Source of the DNA: Euptelea pleiosperma
Lineage: Eukaryota > Streptophyta > Magnoliopsida > Ranunculales > Eupteleaceae
Length of the DNA stretch: 64,000 nt
Assembly: GCA_035048495.1 (NCBI GenBank)
Contig: CM068552.1
Span: 24,430,154-24,494,153, forward strand
Reading direction: 5' to 3'
In this document: positions 20,640 through 33,592 of the stretch, piece by piece
How the letters are laid out: every line of letters starts with the position of its first letter
Position numbering within the stretch: position 1 is the stretch's first letter
Notes under the pieces: generated by a model
The model's input: the letters and a program-made list of their open reading frames with translations, nothing else
Databases searched by the model: none
Told to the model about the DNA's origin: nothing
Program-made: the position numbers and the translations under genes

Positions 20640-23600
20640 CGCTTGCACTATCTCTCCGCCTCTGTGAGCTCCTGTACCTGCTCCACTCCTCCTCCACGTC
20701 ACACAACAGCAACCCTCTCATTCATTGCACCGCCTAGCACCGTCTCTATTATCTCCAACGGAGCAAAAGGTTTGGATTCCGGCGAACCTGCAACTTCCGG
20801 CCGTTCTTCTTCCCTTCTTCTTCTCTTCTTCTTCTTTCTCTTCTGCTTCCTTTCTTCTTCTTCTTCTTCTTCTCTGCTATAGGTTCGACACCATCGTGGA
20901 CTGCAATATCGCCTGTTGCAGCACCACCAAGCACCTCCTTCCTTGCTCCGCCTTCCATCACCACCGTTCTCCTTGCTGGTTCGTCCACATCAACACCAGA
21001 CAACAACCTGCAACCACCACTGGAGCACTGTCATCACCGGACTGGCAGGCTTCAATTCCTTCTTCTCTTTTACCAGCGTTCTACTTGCTGGTCAACCGAA
21101 GTTGCCCCTCCTCTTTGCACATGAACACCGCTCCATTCTTTCAACTGGATTTGCAGGTCCCACTGCAAGTACCACAAGTTAACACCTCGTCTTTGTCCTC
21201 TTCCGGGCTCCTCCACAATTTGATCATCATTCCACCGGTAAGCTTCTCCAGCAAGTCATCTTCCACAAAAAACCCAGCGCCTCCATTAATTTCGGACTTC
21301 TAGTTGCTGCCCTCATCCTGCCACGCAAGCAGACCCCATCTTGAACAGCCCAAGTGTTCATTGAAGCCAGCCTCTTCACTTGGCCAACTCCATTGCTGAT
21401 TCCATCATCAGCCTCCATTCATCCTTCATGGTCAAACAAGCCTATGGTAAGTCACTAGGATATTCCTCTCACCTTGTCTCCCTTTTCTCTCTCTAGTTGT
21501 TCTTCTATTTCTCTCTCTAAAAAGTAGATTTTCCCATTTTCTCTCTCTAGATTTGTTATTGCTTACAAGTTAGGGTTAGTATATGGTTCTTTGAATAAGT
21601 TGTATTTCTCGTTTTGATTAATGAATAAAATGTGTTTGGAGTTATTTGCATCTATTGTTTCTTTCTAATTAATGTGTGGTTTGCGACAATCGATTCAAAA
21701 GAAAAAGCATGTTTTAAAAATCCTGATCTCTCACCACTCTCACCTCGCCATTATCTCCATGCTTTTCCAATAAAAAAAAAATCCATCATTTTATGTTCCT
21801 TACTGTGCTAATCTGACTAATCCCGAGTGCGGATCGACATCCGACACGAATCCCTATACAAATCTGTCAATTTTGCAGGATAATCGGATAAAAATTACAA
21901 ATCTTGTTGAAGTTAGGGTCGTTCTCTCAACGACGGAAAAACCCTACTTTCAGTAATTCTCGCACAGTGGGTAGTGTCGGATGTCGATCCGCACTCGGAG
22001 TTAGGGCAATGCATTATTGAAGCATACTAATGACGAAAAAGTGCAAGAAACTTAGAGGGATGAGAAGGATGGACATCGATTTTCAAAACATGATTTCTAG
22101 TGAGGGTTATTGTACTATTAATAACATCACATCAGAGACAATGAAAAACACAATAAGATCTAAAACAGAATTTATTCATCGAATCTATTTCAACTTTACA
22201 AAGTTCAACTTCCAATTGCATAAAACAAATAAAGCAGATAAAAAGAAATAAAAAAAAATAACATGAAAAGCTAGAGAGAGAAAGAAACATCAAGAGGGAG
22301 AAAAAGATAACAAGTGAGATCTAGAAAGAGAAAGAGGGTTTTAGAGAGAGAAAAAGAAAATAAAGAGAGAGAGAGAGCTAGAGAGAAAAAGAGAGAGAAA
22401 GAGCTCTAGAGAGAAAAAGAGAGATTGAGCCAAGAAAACCTAGAAAGAGAAATATCTTTAGTAACTCACCTTTGAAGATGGATTGGGTTCGGACATAAGA
22501 AGGGTTGTGATAGTGGTTGCCGGCCTTGAGTGATTGGGCTAAGAACATGTGCAATTTTCTTGGCAAGTGAGATGAGATCTGGAGAATGCACTGGTTGAGC
22601 GTGCTGCAAGTGCATGCAGCAATGGTGATCGTGAGGGCTTGCTTGCAGGCTTATCGACAGGTGCACCAGTAGCATCGTGCATAGCAGTGACGAGCGACGC
22701 TGTGGTTTTTGAGGGAGATGAGCATGGGTGCTAGAGGAGGAGGAGCAGTTGGTGGCTCGTTGTTGGTTCGAGATGGGATTGCAGGTGTTGTTTGCAACTT
22801 GGGTGGTGGCGATGGACTGGAGAAGATGCTTGCAACATTGTCGTGCAAAGAGGAGCTCATGTGGCGAAGATGCAGCAAGAAGAGCTATCGGCTTTGGTGC
22901 ACTATGGTTTCTAGTGCCATGAATGGAAAGTGCAGGTTCGCCCAACCATAATGGAAGAAAGGCTGACCGGATTTGCAGGTGATCGGCAACTCCAGTATAG
23001 TGTTTTATTCCAGCTACACGGTGGTGCAACCTTGCTGTTTTGGAGCAGCAAGGTTGGAGTTGAGAGGGTGATGGCAGCACATGCTAGAGGTGGAGCTAAA
23101 ACGGTAGTTCTTGCTGCCCAGGGTGGAGACGTCCAGCAGGTGGTGTGCGTGTAGCAGCAGGTTGCCGGAGTTGGTAGCAGTCAAGATGCTTAGAAAAACG
23201 TGGAAGATAGAGGGACGTCTTGGAGGAGATTACAGATTGAAGAGAGAAGAATGATGAGAACGGCTTCCTTGAGAGAGATCACTTCATTCTTCTCCAAAAC
23301 GTGGAAGAAGGCTTGTCCTCCTTTCCCAAAACGTCAAGAAGAGAAAATAGTATGGAGAGGGTAGGGCGGCTGAGAGAAAACATGGAGAGAGATGGGGTGA
23401 GACGTGGGGGAGAAGATAGGGGCGATTTTATTTTTTTCAAGGTGGGGGATCAATTCACGGCCTGCTAGAGTTGCAGGCCATGAACTTGTAGGCACATTGG
23501 GTGCAGATCTAAGAAGGGTAGCGAGTGAGAGAGAGATGAAGGAACGGCTCGGTTTCTTGTTTCTCAAAAACTTGGGAGATGAGTGGGGAGATAGAGTTGA

Positions 23601-26012
23601 ACGTGAAGAGAATGGGACTTCTGGTCATGTCCGAGAGAGCCCTCAGCTAGGAGAGAATAGATCCTTTTATATTAGGGTTTTGTTCTCCCCTTTTAGAAAG
23701 AGACGTGGAAGAGGTCTCCTCTCCTCTTTTCTTGCAAAATCTTCATTGTAATGGGAAAATATCCCATGTATATGCAGCACTCGGCAACTTCCTCCTTACC
23801 TTATGTCACAACATCTCGGCTTTGAAGATGTTATTGTGGGGCCCATTCTAGTTCTTCAAACATATTCTTTGTAGCCTCCATGTCCAACCACTTGCTGATG
23901 CAAAGAGATTATGTGATTGAATCACCGTTTATTTCAAGTAGGTCCCACCTTCAGCAACTATTTCAAGTAGGTCTCCCCTTCCTCTCTCTTCTTGTTCCCA
24001 CTGCCACATGTTGTGATCCAACCCTTCATCAAATCAACTACATCCAACTTGATGTAATCAAATGTAATCTTCTAGTTTGCTACACCATTTAGTTGCCTTG
24101 CATGGCTCTTTATTCCATGGGTTCCATGATCTTGAAACACCTTTATCCATCACTTGACCCATGTTATGGTCCAACATTCTTGGCCTATATCTTAGGTCCA
24201 ATGTCTTGGCCCACCACTCAGGATGGTCCACTAATAATTTTTGGCCTGAGTAGTTATCAATCACAACAACGGTGATTCAAAGATTGAGTTCTCCATGCAT
24301 GCCATATGATCGTCTGACATTATATCTCGATTATGCCGATGAATTTCCTTTCTCACGATGCAATTCCTTGGAATGTAAACTTGTGATTCACCATTATGGG
24401 TCCATATCTTCTTTGGCATTATTTGATGATCCATTTCCAATTCCATCCAACTGTCCGCATTTTGGCCCACTAGCTTGGCAATGGGCATTGATCTTAAGTC
24501 TCTTGAACTTGCATTTCGACACTGTTTTGTAAGCCCCTGGGTTTGATCACCTCTTCGCCGTTCTTTTTATGTCATTAACTGCATTTTGGTCTATGCTGGT
24601 ACGTCTCCATTTAATATCTGCCCTTGTGGTTCGTTGAGTTGGCCCATTAGCCCATCTGTCTTCAGATTTCTCAAATCGTGGCTTTCCACGAGGTCTACTA
24701 GTATTCCACTTGGCCGTTCTTCAATTTCACCAACTCTACTGTCTTGGTTCACCTTTTTTTATCCCGCATGGTTCACTAATTTTTGATCGTGATTTTCGTG
24801 GTTGCTCGTGGGCCCGCCAGTCTCGAGAATCATCTGATCTGGTTTCCTGCAATAATGAGAAGCGCGTGATGAGCCTTAATCAGAATGACTTTATATCTAG
24901 ACTTCCGAAAATGTGTTTAATGCATGCAAATATACAATTTCATCCCGAAAAGTGTGTTCTACGCAACAAAAGAGACTCTTACGTAGAAAAGTAGATAAAT
25001 AGAGCATTTTAACGTAGGAGAGTGAAAACGCTTAGAAGATAATAGTGGAAAATATGCACTTTTAAGCGAATATCATATACGTCTCCACGATTTGATAATC
25101 GGAGGAAATCATTAATAATCAACAATTCCCATGCCTCAGCGTTTATCATACTATAATTCTCAATCACATCCACAGATCTTATGCCATTTTTGTCATATTA
25201 TCATCATCATATAATTATTAATACACAATCATGAATAAAAATCGACAGCCCTTCGACGTACGGATTTTTATTATGAAATTTCAAAAAATATAAAAGGGAA
25301 GAAAATAATTGATCATGTAAATAATTTTGAATAACAAGCAAATACAAATATCATATGTGAATTCTAATTTCATTTCAACCTTGTACCTACTGTGGGGGAA
25401 AAATATCTGATCTAACCCACACAATCTTCGAGGTCAGACGATTCAGATTTTGATGATGATCGGACGACTCTGATGCTCCAAGATGAAACTGCTTTATCTT
25501 CCGTGAAGGATAGGATGATCTCCGGATGAGATATGGTTGTACCTGTTGACAGTACTCCGATGCTCAAGTCAGCTTAAGAAAGGTAACCGGGTTCATGAAA
25601 ATAGTAAAATATTTCAGATTTTAGGCTATCTGGATCTGGAGAGCAAGATCATTTTCTCAGTTCTGAGAGTCTCATATTTATACCCTTAGAACTGGCGTGA
25701 CTCACCTTCCACGTGTCTAGTCGTTATCAATCAATCATGACTCGGATGGATTCTGTTATAAAACAGAATCTTCTTGTTAGATCTTGACTTCCTTGATTCG
25801 GTTATACCTGAAATAACTAAAGTGACACTGAGGTAGCATCCTTCGTGTAGAGTATTCGGACTAGGGGATGTCGAAATCGTGATAGTTCAACTAGCTGCCA
25901 TGTGGCCAATATTCATTGGTTAAGAAACTGATTGTGTTCAGAACACTTACCTCATATGTAGGAACCTGTCATATTTTCGAGATAAGATTATTATTGATCC
26001 CATCACGTAAGT

Positions 26013-28030
26013 TGAAAGTAGGTTTTTTCCGCGTCGTTGGTTACGAAAACCCTAATTCCAACACATTTGTAATTTGATCCGAATTTTAATCCTGCAAAAT
26101 ATGAGCTTTTGTATAGGGATTCGTGTCGGATGTCGATCCGCACTCGGGATTAGTCTAATTAGCGCGAATAAGAACATAAAATGACATAATATACAAGAGA
26201 AAAAGGAGAATGATGGAAAAGATGAGAAGGGCGAGTCGACTTAAAACACATCTAAATAAGATCCAGAGAATACTAAGATCATCAAAATCAAATTACATTA
26301 ATTAAACTGTTGCTTACATGAAATAAATGACAGAAATAAATAAAGCGGTAAATCTATTCTAGAAAGCGTGTAAGAAAGCATGTAAAAGGAGATTTTAGAG
26401 AGAGAGGAAGAAGGTAGAGAGAGATTTTTCACACCTCGATCGTTTACCAGCCGACAAGGTAGAGGTGAGAGAAAAACTCACCCTTTTGCATTCACCGAAC
26501 AGAGTCGGCGGTGCAAAAAGGTGATCAGCCTGGGGAATCTTTGGATCGAAAACTTACTAATGATCGGATCGGATTTGATCACGAGAATGACCGAATGAGT
26601 GGTTTGGCCCGGTGAGTGGTTCAGCTCGGGGAGATTGGCCAGAGGATGTATGTGGTGCTTCTGTCAAATGGATGAAGATGATCACGGGCTCTAGGAGGAG
26701 GTGTTGCACTATCGCCCAAGAGAAGAGGAATCTGTATCTTGTTAGCATGGAAGAGGCACTAGGAGACGGTTGAGCATGGTCTGGTGGAGCAATCATGGAT
26801 TGTTGTGCTTGGTGTGGAGAGGTGCTCCAGCATGAGAGGGGGAGATGACTTGCATGTTGTGCACGTGCAGGTTCAGGTTGATGATGGCGCAACAATGGAG
26901 AGAGGCACCCCGTGAACAGCAAGAGCTGATAAGATGCTGGCCAGAGTTGCTGGTTTGAGTAGCAGCGAACAGGGAGGAGATCGATGGGAAGGAGGGAAGC
27001 ATGCACACTGGCCTGAACCCGTGAAGATCAGGAGGGTAGCACGGTTGCTGCTCTTGGTTCTTGCTAGAGATGTAGACCTGTGCTGGCTATGGTGGAAACA
27101 ATAACATGGAGGCAAGCTGGCCAGAAGTAGCAGGTCCAAGGTGTTGCAGACGGTTATGGGAGTGGGCAGCAAGCTACCGGTGGTAGCACTGGCAGGTTCC
27201 AATGAGGGAAGCTAACGACTTCCCCCTTTTGTCTTCTCCTACTCCTCTTTTCTTTTTCTGGTTTTCTTTTCTCTTCTTTTTATTTTTATTTTCTGGTTTT
27301 ATAGAGAGGAAGAGAATGGTAGAAGAGAGGAGAACGTGGGAATCCAAAACGTGGCTGGAGAGGGGGGTTGCAAAAATGAGAAGGGAGTGAATGGGGCGGT
27401 TGCTGTAACAGGCGGTGGTAATGGAGCAGCAAGGAGGCAGCAGCAACAGGCGGGGGTGCTGGAGATGAGATCGCCACCACCTGCACAAGAGAACATGTCC
27501 CCAAGAAGAGGACATGCTAGAGAGGGATAGAAGAGAGAACGTCGTTCTTCCCCAACGTGGAGAAGAGATGGGGAGAGAAGAGAACGTGGGAGAGTTGTCA
27601 GCCGGAAACTCTTGGTCCGTCTCTTGGTCATTGGCTCTCCTGCTCTCTTCGTTCTTTGGGCCGGCTTTTTGGTCCTCTTATTCAGTCCATATTTGTCCCA
27701 TATCTTCTAGTCATAGCATGTGGGCTCTTTAAGCTTTGATAATGGGCTTTCCTGATTGATGTGGGCTTGTAAGTCTCGAGAATTGTCCCATCGGGGTTTC
27801 CTGCGACAGAAGAAGCGCGTAATGAGACTCTATCAGAATGACTTAATGTCTAGACTTCCGAAAATGTGTTTAATGCATGCAAATATACCATTTCGTCCAG
27901 AAAAGTGTGTTCTACGCAACAAAAGAAACTCTTACGTAGAAAAGTAGATAAATAGAGCATTTTAACGTAGGAGAGTGTGAAAACGCTTAGAAGATAATAG
28001 TGGAAAATACGCACTTTCAAGCGACTATCA
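26013..28030 (-). repeat. E2 3' LTR with 0.8-kb internal deletion
   Basis: At 2,018 bp this is shorter than its partner at 33593-36384 (2,792 bp). The deletion junction lies near 27605, where GCCGGA runs directly into AACTCTTGGTCCG. The lost segment corresponds to about 35188-35972 and includes the hairpin, TATA box and U3 sequence, so this LTR has probably lost its promoter. Confidence 0.85.
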
Positions 28031-28042
28031 CAACCCCCAACC
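28031..28042 (-). other. E2 polypurine tract
   Basis: The minus strand reads GGTTGGGGGTTG next to the 3' LTR. The core repeats at 29619-29628 and 29906-29915. Confidence 0.8.
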
Positions 28043-29990
28043 AGCATATTGCCAATTCTTGGCAATTAGTGTGAAATAAATGAGCTTAAAAGGGCTCTGC
28101 ACATGCTGCACACTTTTTCATATTAGCCCTGGGAAAATGCTGTTCGTCAAATCATTGAATGGATGCAAAAACAGTTACATGCTAGCGAAGAGTTGGAAAG
28201 TTTTGGCAAGACTACAGACTGATAATCATAACCCAGAATATTCAGACTCTGCGTGTGTGTGTGCTCAACATTCTCATCATCCGACAGTAAATATTTTCAG
28301 ATCACCTCTAAGTTTTTATACCTCGACCTCAAATCTCACATGTTTAGCACTCAGAATAGAATCACACAAGAAGTATTTTCTTATTTTCTCTCAATTTATA
28401 TGTGAGGAGATGTGTTGATATATGAAAGCAAATATCTCACATATGTATTATTTAAAGGAAGGACATCTTTAACACTAGAAGATCTCATGATTGGAATATC
28501 ACTTCACTCGGGAACGTCAGATCAAACTCTATAGCTTCTCCTTCTCCAATCTCCACATTTTATGATTGTGCTATCCTAGAATCAAGTAGGACTTTCCTGG
28601 GTTGTAATGAGGCTTAGGTCAGGTGTAGAGAGATAAATGAATACAGGATTTCAAAGATCTTGAGAGGATATTGCCATTTGCTTGCATTTTTCCTGCGGCG
28701 TAACACCATTATCTGGTTCTTTTTCTTTTTTTTTGTATTTTTCTCTTTTTCTTGATATTTCTGAGACTGCTGAATTTATTTTCAGCTCTTTTTTCATATT
28801 TTCTTTCCATATTTTGTTTTCAGCTTGAACCACTTTCTTTTTCTTTTGATTCTTCTTCTTTACTTTTCTTTTCACGGTACACCCATATCAGGTATTCTTT
28901 TGTCCATCTCAAAATAAGGGTACCCAGTCATGCTTCATAGCTGGACTGGATTTTAGGTTGATGGGTTTACAAAGAAAAGGCTTTTATAGAAGGGTTCAAG
29001 GGGTTTCTAGTGAAGTATAATTCAGGTGAGTAAAAAGGCTGAATGGTTTAGAAAAATGGCCTAAATCATTTTCTAGGGTTTGCACTATCATGTATACTGT
29101 CTTGACTGGATACAGAGAAGGTTCTGTCATATTAATCCAATGTTGATGTCGTTCCGAGTTCCATGATCAAATAAAAGGGTAATGAGATCTCTCAACGAAT
29201 ATTGCGGGCAAGAAGAATAGTGAGTCATCTTGTGACTCAGAATTGTTGTATAACCCTTTGAATTGATTAAAGGCTCGAAAGCTCACTGGGTTAGGTTTCC
29301 ACAATTATTCTCACAGGATCTCTAGAATTTCTAAACTTAGGATGACTCCGATATTGATAGTGTACAATTGTGCCGAATATGAGTTTTTTTGAGTTTTCAA
29401 ACCTGCTGTAGTCACGCTTGACTTGACTCAACGCTAACTTTAAACAAAAATTGACATCCTCAATACTGACTTAACGGAGGTTTTCAGCTAATCAAAGTCA
29501 GGGTATTTGACACATTTTTGAACTTCTAGAAAACTTTTGGAGAACATCGGAAATCACCACAAAAACAAGAGTTTTTTTTTTTTTATCAAAATGAAGACAT
29601 GAGTTTTGGTAAATACCCACCCCCAACCAAAATACAGCACCGTCCTCGGTGCTCATGACCGGGACATAAAATGATGAAAAATCAGTGATGATGATGCAAA
29701 GGTTCAGGGAGGATGTTACCAAGTCGGCAAAAACTCGACAGTGTGTGATAACTGATGATCAGAAGAATGAATGTGCCTGCATTTCTAAAGATATAACAAT
29801 AATAACAAATGCATGAGACTCATGTACTCTAGGAATACCGAAATTGCCTTTTCGAAAGTGCTAAGTTTTACGTCTTCAGCCAGACATGACGGGGGTATAT
29901 CAAGTACCCCCAACCAGGTTAAAACTCATGGAGACTGAGTGAGTCTGCAGTCTTCCTGACACCTAAGGTGGAACGGAGACAACTATCCTA
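28043..29990 (-). other. E2 3' noncoding region
   Basis: Collinear with 7572-9500 of E1 and 43656-45558 of E3, with no env-like ORF. It contains the two internal PPT-core copies. Confidence 0.65.
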
Positions 29991-30009
29991 TCCCTTGTTT
30001 AGGTATACC

Positions 30010-31747
30010 TGTGTAGAACATGTCTTTCTCAGTGTAGACTGAGAGAAGGACAGTAAGTTCTTTGAGCAGACTCGAAAAAATATTTAGTTCAGCGGGGAGG
30101 GATAGAAGCTTCTTAGTAAAGACTGAGAGGAGAGTAGTAGTGGGTTCTCTGACCATGGTTAGTAGAGCCGCAAACTTATTGAGTTTAACGGGAATGTATC
30201 TGAACGGAGCAGACTCCTGCAGATCAGTAATATCAGAATTGTCAGACTCCGAGATGAAGTCAGACTAAAGTGTTCTTGACACTTGGATAATTTAGCTTCG
30301 GGAGAGTCCTGAATTAGACTCTCTACGGCACATGGGTCATCGATAATATCGACGTAGGGTAGCGGGTGAAAACTATTGACCTCGCCCTCGAGGTGTCCTA
30401 ATTTGATAGGGATGTTCAAATCCCTACACTCAATATGTTCATCCTTGGGTGGGAGCGGTAGGTCCAGGACAACAGGAATCCCATGTGCGAGACATGGCTC
30501 ATCAGTAGGAATGTCTGCATTCAGGGCAGAGAAAGAATTATCAGAGATAGAGATGGAACTGAATTCCTCTGTGCTCGATCCAGAAGTTGGTGCTATTAAG
30601 GGCACCAAAGATTGAGACTCGGGTTCATCACTATTGTTGCACAATCCAAGGGAGGTGGGGAGGAACGGTAGATCTAGGACAGTTGAGATCCTACGATCGA
30701 GACACAGCTCAGTGTTATGAAGATCATCTTCAGGGTCCAGGTTAGAAGCCGTAGTGGTAGAGTGAAAAATAGGTTGCTCTGAGGTAGGTTCAGGATGTGG
30801 TGCTTTTAAAGGCACCGAAGATGGATACACTGGCTCCTCAATAGTCTGGCTCAATCTAAGGGTGGGTACAACTTCTATTTCTTCCTCGCAATGCTGGGAC
30901 TGGGTCCAATTGTGCGGCTCCTCATTATAGACAGTGGCCCTATCACTCTCATCATGATAGGCTATTGGTGGGCTAGTGAAGTTGACTTCCTCTCTTTCAT
31001 TTTCTAATTGAACTAGACGTTGCTCCAAGCTCTCTATAGATTGCTGTTGTTGGTGCTCTAGACTTTGGAAATACTGTTGTTGCTGGGCAATGTACTGAGA
31101 GAGAAGGTCATCTAGATCGGGTTTAGTAGCCAATGGAGGCGGTTCAACCAAGGGGAGCTGAGGTGCCAACTCTTGATTGTAGTCCGACTGGGTATGAAAG
31201 TTGTAAGGCAAAGTGGAGTCTGGGACTAGTTGCTGGCTCTGAAATTCCTGAGGGGCCCACTGTTGACCAGAATAGTCATTCTGTGGATATGACGGGTACT
31301 GGGATTGCGAGTATTGCCAGTCATACTCTCCATTGGGTTGATGGAACCCGGAAGAATAATTATCCTGCGGAAGTTGCTGCGGGATAGCAGACTGTTCCCA
31401 ACCAATATATGGTGACTCCTATTATCTGGATAATAAGTGTTGTCATAGGAGGTCTGCATTGGAGATGGAAAGGTACATAAATCTTGCTGGATAGGAGGGT
31501 AATATCCTACAGATTGAGAATTGTGCACAGGTTGCTGGACCGCGGCACGAAGGGCAGAGACTGAATTTTTAAGCTCTTGGAGTACAGATTTGTACTCCGG
31601 ATCTTTGTAATTGTCATACCCCATAGAAGGCTACGAGACTGGAGTATCATGATGATACGCAGAATTGTCATACCATTGGTGAGAGTGATCACCTAGATTT
31701 TCACTGAAACTGTAGTAGGTCTCATACAGAGGCCGTTCATCTGCCAT
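30010..31747 (-). pseudogene. E2 remodelled gag/linker ORF
   Basis: The frame starts at ATG 31747 (MADERPLYETYYSFSE), the same novel N-terminus as E1. A TAG at 31631-31633 interrupts it, and it resumes in the same frame (MGYDNYKDPEYKSVLQ) before a shift near 31410. From there a long open stretch of about 350 codons (31211-30159) covers the Q-rich helix, the acidic Pro/Ser/Thr-rich linker, two VLDLP modules (STVLDLPFLPTS and PVVLDLPLPPKD) and a segment collinear with E3's protease-RT linker (CAVESLIQDSPEAKLSKCQE against CAVESLIPDSTEDILKQCLA). A 1-bp loss near 30268 shifts it before the tandem-repeat end. The frameshifts in E1 and E2 are at different places, so their common ancestor probably had an open frame. 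Function is unknown. Confidence 0.6.
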
Positions 31748-33576
31748 TAGAGGAGATAGAGGGGTGCGGTGGACTAACTCTCAGATCGAGTCAGTCAAAG
31801 GTTAGGACAGGTCCAACCGGGCTTCTACTTGAAAAAGTAAGCGCAAGATTTGGCAAAAAATTGCCAAAATGAGACACTGGAGTAGTGATGCTAAATGATG
31901 TACACGAAGCACAGATAATCCTATTCTAAACAATCAGATATATTTTAGGCATTATCTTGTTAGTTTTGGGGCTACAGTAGATTATGACAGTGGGCGGACC
32001 ACTGGTTTATCTTTTAGCCGCCGGACTAACTGTTTGCACTCAGAGGTTCTCACCAAGCTACACTCTTCAGAGCGAATCCTTTAGTACTAACTCTAGTCAA
32101 CAACAAGGCAATCCGAAGCCTAGACAGACGTGCGGCACAATGGCTAACTTAAGTACATCCCAGACTAACTGGATTGGTCAAGTGGAGAAGAAGAGTGTTC
32201 CCTCGAGTTAAGCTAGGGTTGATGCGTGTTCCTAGTCCACACGCAACTAACCGCCGAATAGTCCAAGATGCCACATCGAGCTCAGTGTACTTGAGTAGCA
32301 GGGACTTATGGGTGTGTTAGACAACAGGGACCCGCGCTCGTGGTCTTATTTCGATTGGATGTTAAGCGGGTTCGCTTTGTGTGGATTTTTCCTCAAACAC
32401 CGGGCTAATTAGCTCTACTTCTTGATTCTTTTTATTATAGATGGATCCTGGGGATCAATTTCAGCTGGAGTGATGAGGTGGGTGATGAAATCCCACCAGT
32501 TTCAATTTTGGAGCTAGGTTTGCTCTCTTAGAGTTGATTGATTAACGGCCACGCCATGCAAGTCGAATAATATGTATGCGAAAGCAAATAGACAAGCGGC
32601 AATGATTCACCCAAATTGCTCTGTATCGCACTCAAGGTGAGGATAGAGACTTACCTCCCGCGGGCCACACCACGGGGTCGCCTCCGTGGGTTAGGGAGGG
32701 GTATCCTAATGGGCTTGGGCCCGACTCCACCTCTTTGAGCTTTCGCTCCCTACCCACACTGGATTGTGTTCCTGTAGAAAAAGTTAGATCGCACGGTCTA
32801 GGTATTTGGGATTCTATTTGGAAGATCCTTGCCTTTTTAGGGTTCACTGATCAAGCACTGGATTTAGGCAAGTTTTTGAATTAGTTTCCAAATTCGAGAT
32901 GGGTTAAAATTTAGGAATTCTCAGATTGGAAAATACCTAGATTGGAAAGTTTCCCGAACTGTGGAGATCTTCCAAGAAAAACTTGATTGCGAGATCCCTT
33001 ACAATTTTGGGAAATTTCCCAAAATTAAAATTCTGCTAGATTTGGGGTGTTTCCTTTTGCAGACTTTTCCAAATTCAGAAGATTTCTAAAGATAGAAATT
33101 CCTCTAAAGTGGAAACTTCTAAGAGGGGAAACCCTAATTTAGCAAAGTTTCAAGATTTTAGAATCTTTCCAAAAATCGCAAATCCTAGATTGGTGATTTC
33201 TAAAAATCTGCAGAAGATAAAACCCTAATTTTTTTTTGAATTTTGATTTTTGATTAGGGTTTTTAGCAGAAAAAGGACGTAAAGACCGAATATGAGTTTT
33301 TTTGGTATTTTTCACTTAATCTAGGGTTTCTAAAAAAACCCTAGAACAAGATCTAGCAGTTATTTGGAAAGCAGTAAAATTCTTAAATTATTACAACTTT
33401 GTACTCGGCCTTCCGAGGCATTAAAAATAGTAATTAAAAAGACTGCTAAAAATCACTAAGAACAAAAAATAGAAAGTTTCCCGAAAAGGTCGGGCTGTCC
33501 AAATTGAGCAGCTTTCCGCTTTAGCAACTTTCCAATTCCGTCTTTACGTCCTTTTTCGCACTCCCGAACACCCGAG
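31748..33576 (-). other. E2 5' leader
   Basis: Collinear with the E1 and E3 leaders. The AG|GTAAGT on the minus strand is kept at 32649-32656. A 1-bp difference near 32615 breaks the antisense reading frame that is open in E1 and E3. Confidence 0.65.
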
Positions 33577-33590
33577 CGGCAATGACGCCA
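33577..33590 (-). other. E2 primer-binding site, decayed
   Basis: The minus strand reads TGGCGTCATTGCCG, two changes from the E3 PBS. Both are C/G to T/A transitions in a CpG-containing context, the pattern expected from deamination of methylated cytosine. Confidence 0.7.
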
Positions 33591-33592
33591 TT

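Larger units (their letters stand above)
19410..21952 (+). mobile_element. Athila-like solo LTR (inner, inverted), TSD GTAAT
   Basis: It begins TGATATTCGCTC and ends CCTACTTTCA, with TSD GTAAT at 19405-19409 and 21953-21957. It sits inside another Athila-like solo LTR in opposite orientation. It has a TATA box (CTTTATAAGAGG, about 20454-20465) and a perfect hairpin about 150 bp downstream (20613-20639). Confidence 0.9.
19313..25075 (-). mobile_element. Athila-like solo LTR (outer), TSD TATAC
   Basis: The left part, 19313-19409, carries the conserved TGAAAGTAGG end and continues at 21958 after the nested insertion. It runs to CGAATATCA at 25075. The TSD TATAC is at 19308-19312 and 25076-25080. 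Net length is about 3.2 kb, longer than other LTRs here, and its middle (about 22500-24750) is the most diverged of the set. No internal region remains. No gene is seen; reading frames in 22466-24500 are unsupported. Confidence 0.85.

Noticed and set aside
22466..23080. A 204-codon minus-strand reading frame in the outer solo LTR, with overlapping plus-strand frames
   Set aside because: It lies wholly within LTR sequence, overlaps several frames on both strands, has low-complexity Ser/His/Gln content and matches no family I know.
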